Shown one piece after another: positions 8,347-17,780 of a DNA stretch of 48,516 nucleotides. Under the pieces are notes generated by a model, which was given only the letters and a program-made list of their open reading frames with translations, was not told the DNA's origin and did no database searches. The position numbers and the translations under genes were made by a program. Source of the DNA: Candidatus Dojkabacteria bacterium (lineage in GTDB: Bacteria > Patescibacteriota > Dojkabacteria > J137); the NCBI GenBank assembly GCA_030950485.1, contig JAUZRK010000011.1, positions 1 through 48,516 on the forward strand, written 5' to 3'. The stretch's first letter is position 1. The number at the start of each line of letters is the position of its first letter.

Positions 8347-8423
8347 TTTTAAGATTTAAGAAATAGGATTTAAGAGCTAAGAGCTTAGATAAGCCTTATC
8401 ATTTATATCTTAAAAAATAGAGT

Positions 8424-8825
8424 ATGAAATATATTTATATAACACTTAGAAATACATTTTTGTTTTTCTTTATTTCAGCGCTTTTCGCAAGGGTTTTGTT
8501 ATCTGGTAATAATGAATTCGTAGATATACTAATAGGAGGACTATTATTTGGAATAGTAATGGCACTAATGCCAAATATTTTACAATTTATGAAGATTAAA
8601 GAATCGGCTTGGTCTTTAATATTGTTAGGTATAGTTATAACTTTCATTTTCTTTTTTGTTGGACACTATGTTTTTGATTTTTTTACAATTAGTGCTGGGG
8701 ATGTTGTTTTATCAAGTAAAACTAAATTGTTTTCTGTATCAGATCAAACTTTTGGACTAATTCTTATTAGCATGATATCATCTATTTCGAGTGTAATATT
8801 ATATATTTTAGGAAAGCAAAAATAA
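8424..8825 (+). CDS. four-helix membrane protein of unknown function
   Basis: The 133-residue protein is almost entirely hydrophobic with about four membrane segments (near 8-26, 33-52, 62-85 and 108-130). It loosely resembles four-helix phage-holin-superfamily/PF04020-type proteins by layout only. Its stop codon overlaps the secG start (TAATG), so it is translated in the secG operon. The 77-bp gap upstream holds TTTAAG repeats and a 9-bp inverted repeat (TTTTAAGAT at 8347, ATCTTAAAA at 8407). Confidence 0.7.
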   Translation: MKYIYITLRNTFLFFFISALFARVLLSGNNEFVDILIGGLLFGIVMALMPNILQFMKIKESAWSLILLGIVITFIFFFVGHYVFDFFTISAGDVVLSSKTKLFSVSDQTFGLILISMISSISSVILYILGKQK

Positions 8826-9058
8826 TGGAAACAGTAGATATACTAAAATATATTATAGGTTTAGTAAGCGTTATTATTATTGTAGCAATTCTTTTACAAT
8901 CTCCTAAAGGAGGTTTAGGTAATGCCTTCGGTGGAGGCGGTGGTGGAGAATTCTACAGATCAAAAAGAGGGTTAGAAAAAACACTTTTTAATAGTACTAT
9001 ACTATTTGGTGTTGTATTCTCTTTAATTGCGCTAGCTATTGCAATATTAAATGCATAA
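8825..9058 (+). CDS. secG: preprotein translocase subunit SecG
   Basis: SecG associates with SecYE and aids protein export. The 77-residue protein has the two-helix SecG layout: helix near 8-24, the typical LLQSPKGGLGNAFGG loop with a glycine run at about 23-41, a basic stretch (YRSKRGLEK) and a second helix near 55-75. It overlaps the upstream gene by 1 base and the downstream substrate-binding protein by 8 bases. Confidence 0.92.
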   Translation: METVDILKYIIGLVSVIIIVAILLQSPKGGLGNAFGGGGGGEFYRSKRGLEKTLFNSTILFGVVFSLIALAIAILNA

Positions 9059-11036
9059 TCCATTTAAAAGCATTGAAAATTTCTTAGTTAAGATTAGAGA
9101 CATCTGGTGGAATTATCCTGATCTTTTCCTTGCGGATAGTACAGCTAGATCGTATACCTCTAAGATATATAAAATCACAATCCCTTATTCTCATTTCTTG
9201 TTTTCATCAATCTTCGTACTAATTCTGATGCTAGGTAGCTTTAGATATTCAATTATAGAGAGCAGTTCAAATGAAGAATTAGTTGAAGCTGTAGTTGCAG
9301 GAGTTGATTCAAATGGCGATCTTCAGAAAATAGATAAAATAAACCCAATTGCACTTTCTAACATTCAGCTTGAGAAAGATATTGTAGATTTGGTATATGA
9401 ACCATTAATCAGATATGAACAATTAGTTAATGAAAATAATGAGTCTACAATCTTTATAGAGGATGTATTGGTTGATGAGAGAATAACGTGGAGAGAAGGT
9501 GCAGATTATGAATTCAAATTAAAAGAAGGAGTTAAATGGCACGATGGAGTGGAGTTTACCGCTGATGATGTTATTAGAACATTTGAAATAAATGCTCAAA
9601 TTGATTCTCCTAATGCAAATATTCAGGCTTTAAAACAACTGCAGTGGGAAAAAATTGGTAAGTATTCTGTTAGAGTATGTATAAAAGTAGATTTTGCAGA
9701 AGGTCAAATTTGTGGAGAAAATAGCAATGACTTTATTTTTCCGAACTTCCTTGAATTAATAAGTGTGAAAATTATACCTGAACATAAATCTAATGATATT
9801 GATCCTAATAATATAAATTCAAAAGAGCCAATTTTATTTAGAGATCCAGTTGGAACTGGTAAATATAAATTTGAAGCTATTAGAGATAATGAAATAGTTT
9901 TAGTTTTAAATGAAGAGCATCACTCACTTGTTGATCTTATAGATGTTATTGATGTAGATAAGATAATAAATAAAATTAAATTTAGATTCTATAAAGACTT
10001 AGACGCTGCTGTAGACGCTTTACAGAATGGTGAAGTTCATACGCTTGCTACAATTTCATCTCAATATAGTGATGAGATAGAAAAATATCCAAATATTAAT
10101 AAATTAGAAAGTTCAGTAAACTATACCCAATTCTGGGGCTTATATTTTAATCTTAGAGTAAACCCAAATGATGGTTCTGCAATTGGTCCTGAATTCTTTC
10201 AAGATCCGGTTGTAAGAAGAGCTATTTCTTCTGCTATAAATAGGTCGGAAATCATAGCTGATGGTTTAAATAATCTAGGAGAAGAAGCGGTAGGACCCAT
10301 TTCTGAAATTTCTTATTATTTTAATCCAGATGCTGGTTGGTATACTTATGAGATAGAAAGAGCAAAAAATCTTTTAGAAGAGGCTGGTTGGTCTATTAAA
10401 GAGGGAGATAAATATAGAACAAACGAAAATGGAGATAAATTAAGCTTCTCATTATATTTTGTAGAAAATCATGATAGAAGACAGGTAGCAGAAATAATAC
10501 AAAAAGATTTAGCTGAGGTAGGAATAGAGGTAATAATAGATAGAAATCTACAGCCTGGACAGCCAGAAGTTGGAGAGGGGTGGACACTAAAGGAACTAAA
10601 TGAACAAGTACTTGCTCCAAGGTTGTTTGACGTTATATTATATGGTGTTAACACATTTATTGAGCCTGATAGATACGAGCTTTACCATAGTTCTCAACAG
10701 TTACATCCAGGTTTAAATATTTCAGGCTATGTTGGCTCAAAAGAAACAGTCAGGCCGAGAGAAAATAGACAAGAAGGTGAAAGTAGTACAGAAAGAATAC
10801 CTAAAGTAGATCAACTGCTTGAATCAGCAAGAAGTTTTGATCCAAAAGAAAAGGCGGAGGATCGAAAGAAGGACTATGATGAATTCCAAGAACTACTAGC
10901 AGAAGATGCATCAGTTGTATATTTATACCATCCAAAATATACCTATTATGTTTCAGATTCCATAAATGGTATAACTTTAAATCATATTTCAAGTCTAGAG
11001 AATAGATTTAGAGATATATATGATTGGAGATTATAA
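9051..11036 (+). CDS. membrane-anchored ABC peptide/solute-binding protein (SBP_bac_5 family)
   Basis: The family captures oligopeptides, nickel or other solutes for ABC transporters. The 661-residue protein has a short cytoplasmic N-terminus, one membrane anchor near residues 45-65 (no lipobox cysteine) and an extracellular domain. Family segments visible: a start such as LVYEPLIRYE near 117, KLKEGVKWHDGVEFTADDVIRTFE near 158 (opening part), FQDPVVRRAISSAINR near 383 and AKNLLEEAGW near 440. No permease or ATPase genes of such a transporter lie next to it, which is odd; in this context it may serve protein export or envelope functions. Its start overlaps secG. Confidence 0.87.
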   Translation: MHNPFKSIENFLVKIRDIWWNYPDLFLADSTARSYTSKIYKITIPYSHFLFSSIFVLILMLGSFRYSIIESSSNEELVEAVVAGVDSNGDLQKIDKINPIALSNIQLEKDIVDLVYEPLIRYEQLVNENNESTIFIEDVLVDERITWREGADYEFKLKEGVKWHDGVEFTADDVIRTFEINAQIDSPNANIQALKQLQWEKIGKYSVRVCIKVDFAEGQICGENSNDFIFPNFLELISVKIIPEHKSNDIDPNNINSKEPILFRDPVGTGKYKFEAIRDNEIVLVLNEEHHSLVDLIDVIDVDKIINKIKFRFYKDLDAAVDALQNGEVHTLATISSQYSDEIEKYPNINKLESSVNYTQFWGLYFNLRVNPNDGSAIGPEFFQDPVVRRAISSAINRSEIIADGLNNLGEEAVGPISEISYYFNPDAGWYTYEIERAKNLLEEAGWSIKEGDKYRTNENGDKLSFSLYFVENHDRRQVAEIIQKDLAEVGIEVIIDRNLQPGQPEVGEGWTLKELNEQVLAPRLFDVILYGVNTFIEPDRYELYHSSQQLHPGLNISGYVGSKETVRPRENRQEGESSTERIPKVDQLLESARSFDPKEKAEDRKKDYDEFQELLAEDASVVYLYHPKYTYYVSDSINGITLNHISSLENRFRDIYDWRL

Positions 11037-11104
11037 TTAAGAATATAGGATAACTAATCTAAGAAACATTTTTCATTTGATTTGAATTTTTAAGATCCAT
11101 AAAG

Positions 11105-12040
11105 ATGAATACACTAGAAGAGAGTATAAGGGATAATGCAATATACTCGAAAGATTCATATAAAGAGACTGATGTAGCTTCATTTTTATCTGATTTTAAA
11201 ATAACCAAGAAGTATGCTGGCCAGTTATCAAGAGTTTTTGAAGTAGAGAAGACAAATTGGTTAGTAAAAGAAGCAAAATGGGATGTAAAATTTGAACCTT
11301 TTAAACCAGGACTAACTATTCCTAGTAAGATTGCAGCATTTTTAGATAATCTTCTAGGTCAACTTGCATTTAGTTTTCTTCCAAAAAAGAAAGAGATATT
11401 AAGACAATATGAGTTGTATCTACTTTTTTCACAATATTTTGGCTTTTTTGATAGTGACAAGCGGTATTATCATCCAGATAGGGAAGTCATAAGTCTAGCA
11501 CAAGTATCTATCAGAGATACACTGCTTAACTACCGAGTCCAATTAGAGGAATTCTATAATATAAAACTGGACGATAAAATTAATCTTTTACATGAAGATA
11601 AAGATATTAGATACCATAATTTCTTACCAAAGGAATATTTACTAGCAGGGAAATCAATCTCAAAGCAAAATAAAGGTAGAGTAACCTCATTCATTTTTCA
11701 AGAGTTTGTTAAAGGAGATTTATTACATGATGTAGATGAAATGGTGGTTTCAAAAGATCAAAAATTAAGATTAGTTTTAATGATGTATTTACTACTTTTG
11801 ATGAACATGCAGACTGGAGTAGTTCCGGATACTAGACCTAGATATAATTTTTTCCAAGCTTACAACTGGCTAACCAAAACAGATAATGTAATAATTAGTA
11901 AGAATGATGTTAAATTTATAGATACTAGATGGTTTTATGATACTAAGAATTTTTCTTATTTGATATTACCTTCAGTAATACCTAAACTAGCAATTAGAAA
12001 GGCTAAAACAAGTATTAATAAAATTCTAAAAACAATTTAG
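11105..12040 (+). CDS. kinase-like protein, first of two tandem paralogues
   Basis: I do not recognise the family by name. The 311-residue protein is clearly paralogous to the next gene along its whole length: shared KEILRQYELYL, RYHNFLPKEYL, SFIFQEFVKGDLL and PDTRPRY segments. The layout suggests a divergent protein-kinase-like fold: a possible ATP-binding lysine in WLVKEAKWD near 57, a hinge-like FQEFVKG near 199, a catalytic-loop-like PDTRPRY near 240 with a following N, and a DFG-like FIDTRWFYD near 277. This reading is inference. There is no membrane segment. Together with the CarS-like gene downstream it could phosphorylate a lipid or sugar. Confidence 0.65.
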   Translation: MNTLEESIRDNAIYSKDSYKETDVASFLSDFKITKKYAGQLSRVFEVEKTNWLVKEAKWDVKFEPFKPGLTIPSKIAAFLDNLLGQLAFSFLPKKKEILRQYELYLLFSQYFGFFDSDKRYYHPDREVISLAQVSIRDTLLNYRVQLEEFYNIKLDDKINLLHEDKDIRYHNFLPKEYLLAGKSISKQNKGRVTSFIFQEFVKGDLLHDVDEMVVSKDQKLRLVLMMYLLLLMNMQTGVVPDTRPRYNFFQAYNWLTKTDNVIISKNDVKFIDTRWFYDTKNFSYLILPSVIPKLAIRKAKTSINKILKTI

Positions 12041-12064
12041 TGTAACCTGATAAAATATATATTA

Positions 12065-13036
12065 ATGGAAAGTAGATTACAAAAAATTAAACAACTTTTT
12101 AAGGGAAAAGATCCTATTGAAGAATCTCTAAAGGCTCATGCAGTATATTCAACTAAAGAATATAAGATAGTAGATATAGGTAAATTGTTAGAAAATTATG
12201 AACTCAAGAAAATAGGTATGGGGCTATTAGGAAGAGTTTATAAAATTAAAGATACTACTTGGGTTATAAAAGAAGGGAGATGGGATCTTAGTTTTGATTT
12301 TCTTTTAGGTATTAAACTTCCAGTCCCTGCAAGATTTTTAGAATTTATTTTAAAACCTTTTAATTTTAAATTCTTACCTAATCCAAAAGAAATCCTAAAA
12401 CAGTATGGTGAATACCTAGAGTTTGCACAATACTTTGGTTATTTTGAAACAGATAAACAATATTATCATCCAAATAGAGAAGTTATTTTTAGAGCCCAAA
12501 AAACTATTAGAGATTCTTTATTATTATATAAACCGAGGTTAGAAGAGAAATATGGATTTACATTTGACCCTAAAATAGATGAAGTACTAAATAATCCAGA
12601 GACTAGATACCACAACTTTCTTCCAAAAGAATACCTAATAATAGCTAAATCTATATCAAAAGAAAATAAAGGTAGAATTACTTCTATTATATTTCAAGAA
12701 TTTGTTGAAGGTAAATTATTAAGAGATATTCCTGATAAAAAATTACAAAGAAAACTTAAAGAACAGCTAATTCTAATGTGCTATTTAATTTTAATAATGC
12801 ATTTAGAAAAGAACTGGCTTCCAGATACAAGACCAAGATATTTTCTTTTCGAGGCTTATAATTGGTTAACAAAAACAGAGAATATTATTGTTACAGAAAA
12901 AGAATTGAAGTTCATTGATACTAGGTGGATGTGGGATACTGATACAAACTTTATAAGGAAAGGTATGGTAATTCCAAATTTAGTTATAAACAAATCTAAA
13001 TCTACAATCCAATCACTTCTAAATGAACTGGATTAG
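12065..13036 (+). CDS. kinase-like protein, second of two tandem paralogues
   Basis: The 323-residue paralogue of the preceding gene keeps the same landmarks: VIKEGRWD near 68, RYHNFLPKEYL near 178, IIFQEFVEGKLL near 206, LPDTRPRYFLFEAYNWLTKT near 251 and KFIDTRWMWD near 285. Conservation of PDTRPR and IDTRW between the two copies marks these as probable active-site motifs, consistent with a catalytic loop and metal-binding aspartate of a kinase-like fold. An AT-rich gap of 24 bases (TGATAAAATATATATTA) separates the genes and may hold a promoter. Confidence 0.65.
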   Translation: MESRLQKIKQLFKGKDPIEESLKAHAVYSTKEYKIVDIGKLLENYELKKIGMGLLGRVYKIKDTTWVIKEGRWDLSFDFLLGIKLPVPARFLEFILKPFNFKFLPNPKEILKQYGEYLEFAQYFGYFETDKQYYHPNREVIFRAQKTIRDSLLLYKPRLEEKYGFTFDPKIDEVLNNPETRYHNFLPKEYLIIAKSISKENKGRITSIIFQEFVEGKLLRDIPDKKLQRKLKEQLILMCYLILIMHLEKNWLPDTRPRYFLFEAYNWLTKTENIIVTEKELKFIDTRWMWDTDTNFIRKGMVIPNLVINKSKSTIQSLLNELD

Positions 13037-13060
13037 TATTTTAAATTTAAAAGATAAAAA

Positions 13061-13609
13061 ATGAATGAGATTCTAATGGCTTTATGGTTATTTCTACCAG
13101 CAGCATTTTCTAATATGGCAGCCGCATTAGGTAGACATTTGAAATTTTTAAACTTTCTAGCAATACCTGTTGATATGGGGATTGAATTAGGCGGGAAAAG
13201 ATTATTAGGGAAGAATAAAACTGTTAGAGGTTTTCTTTTAGGTACTTTATTTGCAGTTATATTTTCATATATACAGAGGGAAATATATCTTAACTCCTCA
13301 TTAAAGGACTTAGCCGAAATAGACTATAGTTCTTTTAATATATTTATATTCGGAGCTTTACTAGGCTTTGGGGCATTACTTGGAGACTCAGTAGAAAGCT
13401 TTTTTAAAAGAAGAGTAGGAATTATGTCAGGTGAACCTTGGATTGGATTTGATCAATCGGATTATATTTTAGGCAGCCTATTACTTTTAGCACCTTACTA
13501 TATGTTTAGCATTACTAGTTATCTTGCTATATTTATAGTATTTTTTATTGGACATTTTATTGTTAAGTATATTGGATTTATAGTTGGTCTTGAAAATAAG
13601 AAGATATAA
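13061..13609 (+). CDS. CDP-archaeol synthase (CarS)-like membrane protein
   Basis: CarS-type proteins (PF01864) transfer CMP from CTP to a lipid. The 182-residue protein has four to five membrane segments and the family landmarks: LPAAFSNMAAALGR near 12, VDMGIELGGKRLLGKNKTVRGF near 37 (opening shown in part), GALLGDSVESFFKRR near 108 and a FDQSDYILGSLLL segment near 129. Bacterial homologues exist and their substrate is usually unknown. It ends 2 bases before the ATP-grasp gene and follows the two kinase-like genes by 24 bases, so the four probably form one pathway. Confidence 0.75.
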   Translation: MNEILMALWLFLPAAFSNMAAALGRHLKFLNFLAIPVDMGIELGGKRLLGKNKTVRGFLLGTLFAVIFSYIQREIYLNSSLKDLAEIDYSSFNIFIFGALLGFGALLGDSVESFFKRRVGIMSGEPWIGFDQSDYILGSLLLLAPYYMFSITSYLAIFIVFFIGHFIVKYIGFIVGLENKKI

Positions 13610-13611
13610 AT

Positions 13612-14433
13612 ATGGTTTTAAATATTCAGCTTTTAGTAAAAGCTTGCAAAAGGTTAGGTCTTAAATATAGTTTTGTAGATGAGAACAAAAACTTTTTAGA
13701 GATTATCAAGAATAATATCCCCCATTATTTTATTCAGTTTAGTACCCCTAAGAATAATGAGATAAACACTAAAATATTTAGAGATAAAGGATTTACATAT
13801 GATGTTTTGAAAGAGCATGTCAGGATGCCAAAAACTATACAGTATCTTTATCCAGAGATAGATGAAAAATATAGAGAGTATTTAAAATTTGAAAACATAG
13901 ACCAAATAATAAGTAATATTAATAGTGAGTTCAAATATCCAATAATAATTAAGAAGAATAGAGGTGCTGCTGGAAATAATGTTTTTATTTCGAATAATAA
14001 TTCAGAAACAAAGCAATATCTAAATACTATTTATAAAGAAGAAATAGGCTTTGATTATATTGCACTTGCACAGGAGTTAATAAATATTGAAAAAGAATAT
14101 AGGGTATTAGTATTAGATAATAAGGTAGAATTTTTCTATGAGAAATCAAAAAAAGGTGCACAGTTTAATGGTAATCTAAGTCCACTTCATTGGGAAGGGG
14201 CAGAGGCGATCTTAATAGATGATTTGAATTTAAAGAATAGATTACAAAGCTTTATAGACAATATTACCTCAGTAGTCGATCTTAATTATGGTGGACTAGA
14301 TATAGCTATAGATGTATCTGGTGAATTCTATTTAATTGAAATTAATTCAACACCTGGTTTTAGTTATTTTATTGATGATAATGGAGAGAGTAGAGTTATA
14401 GAATTCTTCGAAAAAGTAATAGATTCTCTATAA
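13612..14433 (+). CDS. ATP-grasp ligase (RimK/D-Ala-D-Ala-ligase-like)
   Basis: ATP-grasp enzymes join a carboxylate to an amine through an acyl phosphate. Visible elements: YPIIIKKNRGAAGNNVFI near residue 109 (ATP-binding lysine and glycine-rich loop), AQELINIEKEYRVLVLDN near 150, and GLDIAIDVSGEFYLIEINST near 223, which supplies the metal-binding E and N. The substrate cannot be inferred. It belongs to the 11-14.4 kb operon. The 273-residue length fits a minimal three-domain ATP-grasp. Confidence 0.8.
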   Translation: MVLNIQLLVKACKRLGLKYSFVDENKNFLEIIKNNIPHYFIQFSTPKNNEINTKIFRDKGFTYDVLKEHVRMPKTIQYLYPEIDEKYREYLKFENIDQIISNINSEFKYPIIIKKNRGAAGNNVFISNNNSETKQYLNTIYKEEIGFDYIALAQELINIEKEYRVLVLDNKVEFFYEKSKKGAQFNGNLSPLHWEGAEAILIDDLNLKNRLQSFIDNITSVVDLNYGGLDIAIDVSGEFYLIEINSTPGFSYFIDDNGESRVIEFFEKVIDSL

Positions 14434-14487
14434 ATAGTTGATTATTAGATCAATAACCTGTTTAATTATGTAGTCACACATATTCAA

Positions 14488-15512
14488 ATGATTACAGACA
14501 TAAGAAACTTCAATTACAATCTAGACTCAGATGAGCTGTTAAGAGCTGTAGCAACTTTATAACTAGTACTATCAATAGTACTAGTTATAAAGTACATCTT
14601 AATGTTGATAGCGGAAAATTCATTTAAGAATAATTTGCTAGTAAATATTTTTACTTCAGAACTATCAAAGATTCCCAGCAAGTTCTATATAGTACTTGCT
14701 TTATATTTCTCTATTCAAAATTTAAATATTGACCAGAATTATAACTTTATTTTTGATATCTCAAAATTTATCGTTGGAATTTTTATTCTGTAAGATTAAT
14801 AAATAAAACTTTACAGAGATTTACATATAAGAAGTCAAAAGACATTACTGGCCAATCCCTGAATAATGCATATTTATATTTAGCAATAATTGCCCGGGTA
14901 GCGGTATGGGTTTTAGGTACAATATTAATATTTAGTAATCTTGGTTATGATGTCTCTGCATTTGTAGCAGGTCTAGGTATTTCAGGATTTGCAATAGCAT
15001 TTGCTGTTAGAAATGTAATTAAAGATGTATTAGGATCATTTATAATTATATTCGATAAACCTATTGCCGTAGGTGATTATATTGATACACAGAGTTACAA
15101 AGGAATAGTTAAAACAATCGGTTTGAAAAGTACAAGAATTGAAGACGATGGAAAGGAGATAGTTATTCCAAATGCGTTAATAGTAGATAAGGTTGTACTT
15201 AATTTAAAGGGTGATAAATTTAAGGAAGTTAAATTATCTTTAAAAATTGAATATTCAAGATACAAAGATTTTCCAATTATTGAGACTTTAAAGACTTTAC
15301 CAATTTCATTCGAAAGCATTGAAGAAAATTATTTAAACATTCAGCTTTCCAATATAACTACGGAAGTAACAGAGTATAATATTAAAGTTAAACTTAGAAA
15401 AAGTAAGATCGAAAATATAGATATGGAAGTCGAGTCAATAATGCATTTTATATATAAACTTTTAAAGAAAAAGAGAATTAAGATTACTGAATTAAAAAGA
15501 ACAGATGAATAA
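14488..15512 (+). pseudogene. broken MscS-type mechanosensitive channel gene
   Basis: Three joined pieces reconstruct a small MscS channel. Piece 1 starts at ATG 14488 and meets an in-frame TAA at 14560-14562. The same frame then continues as LVLSIVLVIKYIL (helix) to a stop at 14791. A shift of one base, most simply a missing T in the T5 run at 14780-14784, leads into a frame open to 15512. This last part has the pore-lining helix and beta domain: SAFVAGLGISGFAIAFAVRN, then DVLGSFIIIFDKPIAVGDYI. Two independent lesions make sequencing error less likely than true decay. The nonsense codon lies inside a perfect 19-bp palindrome. A product restarted at ATG 14602 would still be out of frame. Confidence 0.75.
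14554..14593. repeat. perfect 19-bp palindrome with 2-base loop
   Basis: ACTTTATAACTAGTACTAT (14554-14572), CA loop, then its exact reverse complement (14575-14593). It sits inside the broken mscS reading frame and contains the in-frame TAA. It could be a protein-binding site, a terminator of the upstream operon, or a hairpin created by template switching during replication. Confidence 0.85.
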
Positions 15513-15651
15513 TTATTTATTGAAAGTTTAAATTTAAATTGCTATCGTTATACTGTTATAAATATCTCAAGTATGAAGATTAATAATGTACAAAATAAAA
15601 GAATGCAATTCGTTTGTACCATTATGGCTTCGCTTATTATTTAAGTTAAAT

Positions 15652-15691
15652 GCTTGAGAAATGCTTCTGTATTCATATACATTTCTTAAGC
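15652..15691 (+). promoter_or_regulatory. inverted repeat just before the rel homologue
   Basis: GCTTGAGAAATG (15652-15663) and CATTTCTTAAGC (15680-15691) pair with a single mismatch around a 16-base loop, ending 12 bases before the ATG at 15704. It may be an operator or a 5' leader hairpin. The 191-bp gap upstream otherwise holds only a possible 23-codon ORF at 15573 with no clear support. Confidence 0.4.
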
Positions 15692-15703
15692 TAGAAATGA
15701 AAT

Positions 15704-17217
15704 ATGAAAATTTTTAATTCCGATGAAATAAAAACTTACAGTGAATTGGAGGAAATACTATTAAGTAATAGGATTGAGTACGATTTGGTTAAGATTAAAA
15801 AGTCATATCAGCTGGCAGAAGCGTATTATCACCAAATAAAAAGAAGGTCTGGAGAACTATTAATAAACCACGTCCTAACTGTAGCAGCTTATGTTGCAAG
15901 GCTAGATTTAGATACATCAGCTCTTATTGCTTCAATATTACACGAAGCTGTAATAATTAGAGCAACTGACATTGATGAGATTGACTCGCAATTTGGAACA
16001 GATGTGGCATTCATTATAGATGGTATGACTGATATGAAAAATCAGACTGCTACTTTTTCAGAGCATAATGAAGTTCCAGAAAATTTTAGAAAATTAGTAC
16101 TAGCAGCAGCAGAAGATATTAGGATTCTTATTATTAGGCTTGCTAATAAATATCATAATCTTAAGACTTTACAATACTTACCTGAAGAAAGTCAGATTAA
16201 TCAAGCTAAAAAAAATTAAACTAATATACGCTCCATTATGTGAATACCTAGGACTAGGTCATTTACTTAATGCTTTTCAGGACAAGGCTTTCGAGATCTT
16301 AAATAAAGATGAATATAATAGAATTAAAGAATATACAGATAAGGTTTTTAATGATTCCAAAAAGAATATAGATCTATTAGTTAACAAGATTGATATTTTG
16401 TTGAATGATTCAAAAATAACCAATTTTTCTGTATCAGCAAGGGCAAAGGGATACGGGAGCACTTTTAGGAAGGTAATGAAAAAATATGTTAGACATAATG
16501 AGGGATTGACAGAAGATGCACTGATTAAAGTAAAAGATCTTATAGGAATAAGAGTCCTTGTTGAAGAAGTAGAAACTTGCTATCTAGTTTTAGGTCTGAT
16601 TCAAAAGGAATGGAATAGATTAGATTAGAATAGAATAGAATAGATTAGATTAGATTAGATTAGATTCAGACTTCGATGATTATATTGCCAAGCCTAAAGA
16701 GAATGGATACAAGTCTATTCATACTGTAATAGAGTTAGAAAAGGATAGGTTCGCTGAAATTCAGATAAGGACTCATGAAATGCATGAATATAATGAATTT
16801 GGTCCAGCTTCTCATATAGCTTACAAATTGCAAAAAGCATCCAAGGGAGAGAATTTTACTTGGACTAAGGATTTAGTAGCCTGGCAGGAAGAAAAAACTT
16901 TGAGTAGAGAGAGTTTTAAAATAAAAGCTTTTGCAGAGAGTGTGTTTGCTTTTACTCCAAAAGGAGAGGTCATAATGATTCCAAAAGGGGGAACTCCGTT
17001 AGATTTTGCATTTAAGGTACATACAAGTATAGGTCAAAGATATCTGGGCGCTTTAGTCAACGGTAAAATGGTTAAAATGAGCCATGAAATTAAAACTGGG
17101 GATATTATTGAAATTAAAACTGGCAATAAAGCTAATGTGACAAAGGACTGGGAAAAAGTTGTCAAATCTGGGGAGGCTAGGAGGTTGATTAGGAGATTTT
17201 TAAGATTAAAAAAATAA
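15704..17217 (+). pseudogene. disrupted RelA/SpoT-type (p)ppGpp enzyme gene
   Basis: The reconstructed product has an HD-like domain (HVLTVAAYVARLDLDTSALI then LHEAV, so the usual HD is HE), then ANKYHNLKTLQYLP, a synthetase domain (KVKDLIGIRVLVEE; DYIAKPKENGYKSIHT; EIQIRTHEMHEYNEFG) and a TGS domain (VFAFTPKGEVIMIPKGGTPL). No ACT domain follows. Two lesions split it. First, the A8 run at 16208-16215 is one base too long, so the first frame stops at 16217-16219. Second, a pentanucleotide array at 16614-16663 introduces TAG at 16626 and shifts frame by 40 bases. Removing one A and eight pentamers gives an uninterrupted protein with normal spacing (EWNRLD-SDFDDYIAKP). Confidence 0.8.
16614..16663 (+). 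repeat. pentanucleotide tandem array (10 units of A(A/T)TAG) inside rel
   Basis: The units read AATAG, ATTAG x2, AATAG x3, ATTAG x4. The intact protein needs exactly two units; eight extra (40 bases, 16626-16665) separate EWNRLD from SDFDDYIA. From the third unit onward every array contains an in-frame TAG, so only the two-unit form can be read through. Confidence 0.95.
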
Positions 17218-17238
17218 TTACTTAATTCTTAATCATTG

Positions 17239-17267
17239 TTGAAAATACTTATAAATTAAGTTAAAAT
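17239..17267 (+). promoter_or_regulatory. promoter (TTGAAA-17-TAAAAT)
   Basis: TTGAAA at 17239-17244 and TAAAAT at 17262-17267 have the standard 17-base spacer and lie 21 bases before the ATG at 17289. Confidence 0.6.
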
Positions 17268-17288
17268 CCCTCGGATTAGTATGTAGAT

Positions 17289-17780
17289 ATGAATAATCAT
17301 AAGGATATACTTAGCGGCCATGATGGCAGTTTTTCATCGCCTTGTGGAGGTGATAGTGATTTCGAAGCTTATATTCAGAGCGTAGCTGACGAACCTAGTG
17401 AAGAAGAAAATGAATCAGGAGATGAAGATGGTTATCTACAACTTACTGGTATAAATATACCTATAAGCGCTTGTAACCCAGCTCAGGAAGCTAAGAGAAT
17501 TGGAGTCCTAGTAAATGATAATATTCTTGATGGGCTTGATATTGAAAGAATTAATCGAATCTTTGCAAAAGATACTGAAGAATTGACTGATGAGGAGCTG
17601 GGTATGTTAGTTACTATAGTCAAAAGAAGCGGCGAAAGAGGCTATTACCATAGTGACTCAGAGAAACCAAAAGGTTTAGTAATGTCAGATAAGACATGGA
17701 ATATAGAAGGTAGAGCTTTAGATGCTTTAAATAAGGCTGGCATTAATTTGGATGAGCTTTGGAATGAAGAAGAATTTTAG
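17289..17780 (+). CDS. acidic soluble protein of unknown function
   Basis: The 163-residue protein has no recognised family. It begins with a G/S/E/D-rich low-complexity part (about 1-50), then a more ordered region (KRIGVLVNDNILDGLDIERI near 75, LTDEELGMLVTIVKR near 104, GRALDALNKAGINLDELW near 141). The last segment looks helical and amphipathic. There is no signal peptide or membrane helix. It has its own promoter and converges with the peptidase gene, whose stop codon region overlaps its own by a few bases. Confidence 0.65.
   Translation: MNNHKDILSGHDGSFSSPCGGDSDFEAYIQSVADEPSEEENESGDEDGYLQLTGINIPISACNPAQEAKRIGVLVNDNILDGLDIERINRIFAKDTEELTDEELGMLVTIVKRSGERGYYHSDSEKPKGLVMSDKTWNIEGRALDALNKAGINLDELWNEEEF

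Noticed and set aside
15573-15644. Small ORF (23 codons) upstream of the rel homologue as another leader peptide.
   Set aside because: No terminator with T tract, no amino-acid bias and no competing pairing was found.
16614-16663. Reversible phase-variation switch with several ON states.
   Set aside because: Arrays of three or more units always contain an in-frame TAG, so only the two-unit form is ON; simple slippage damage is more likely.
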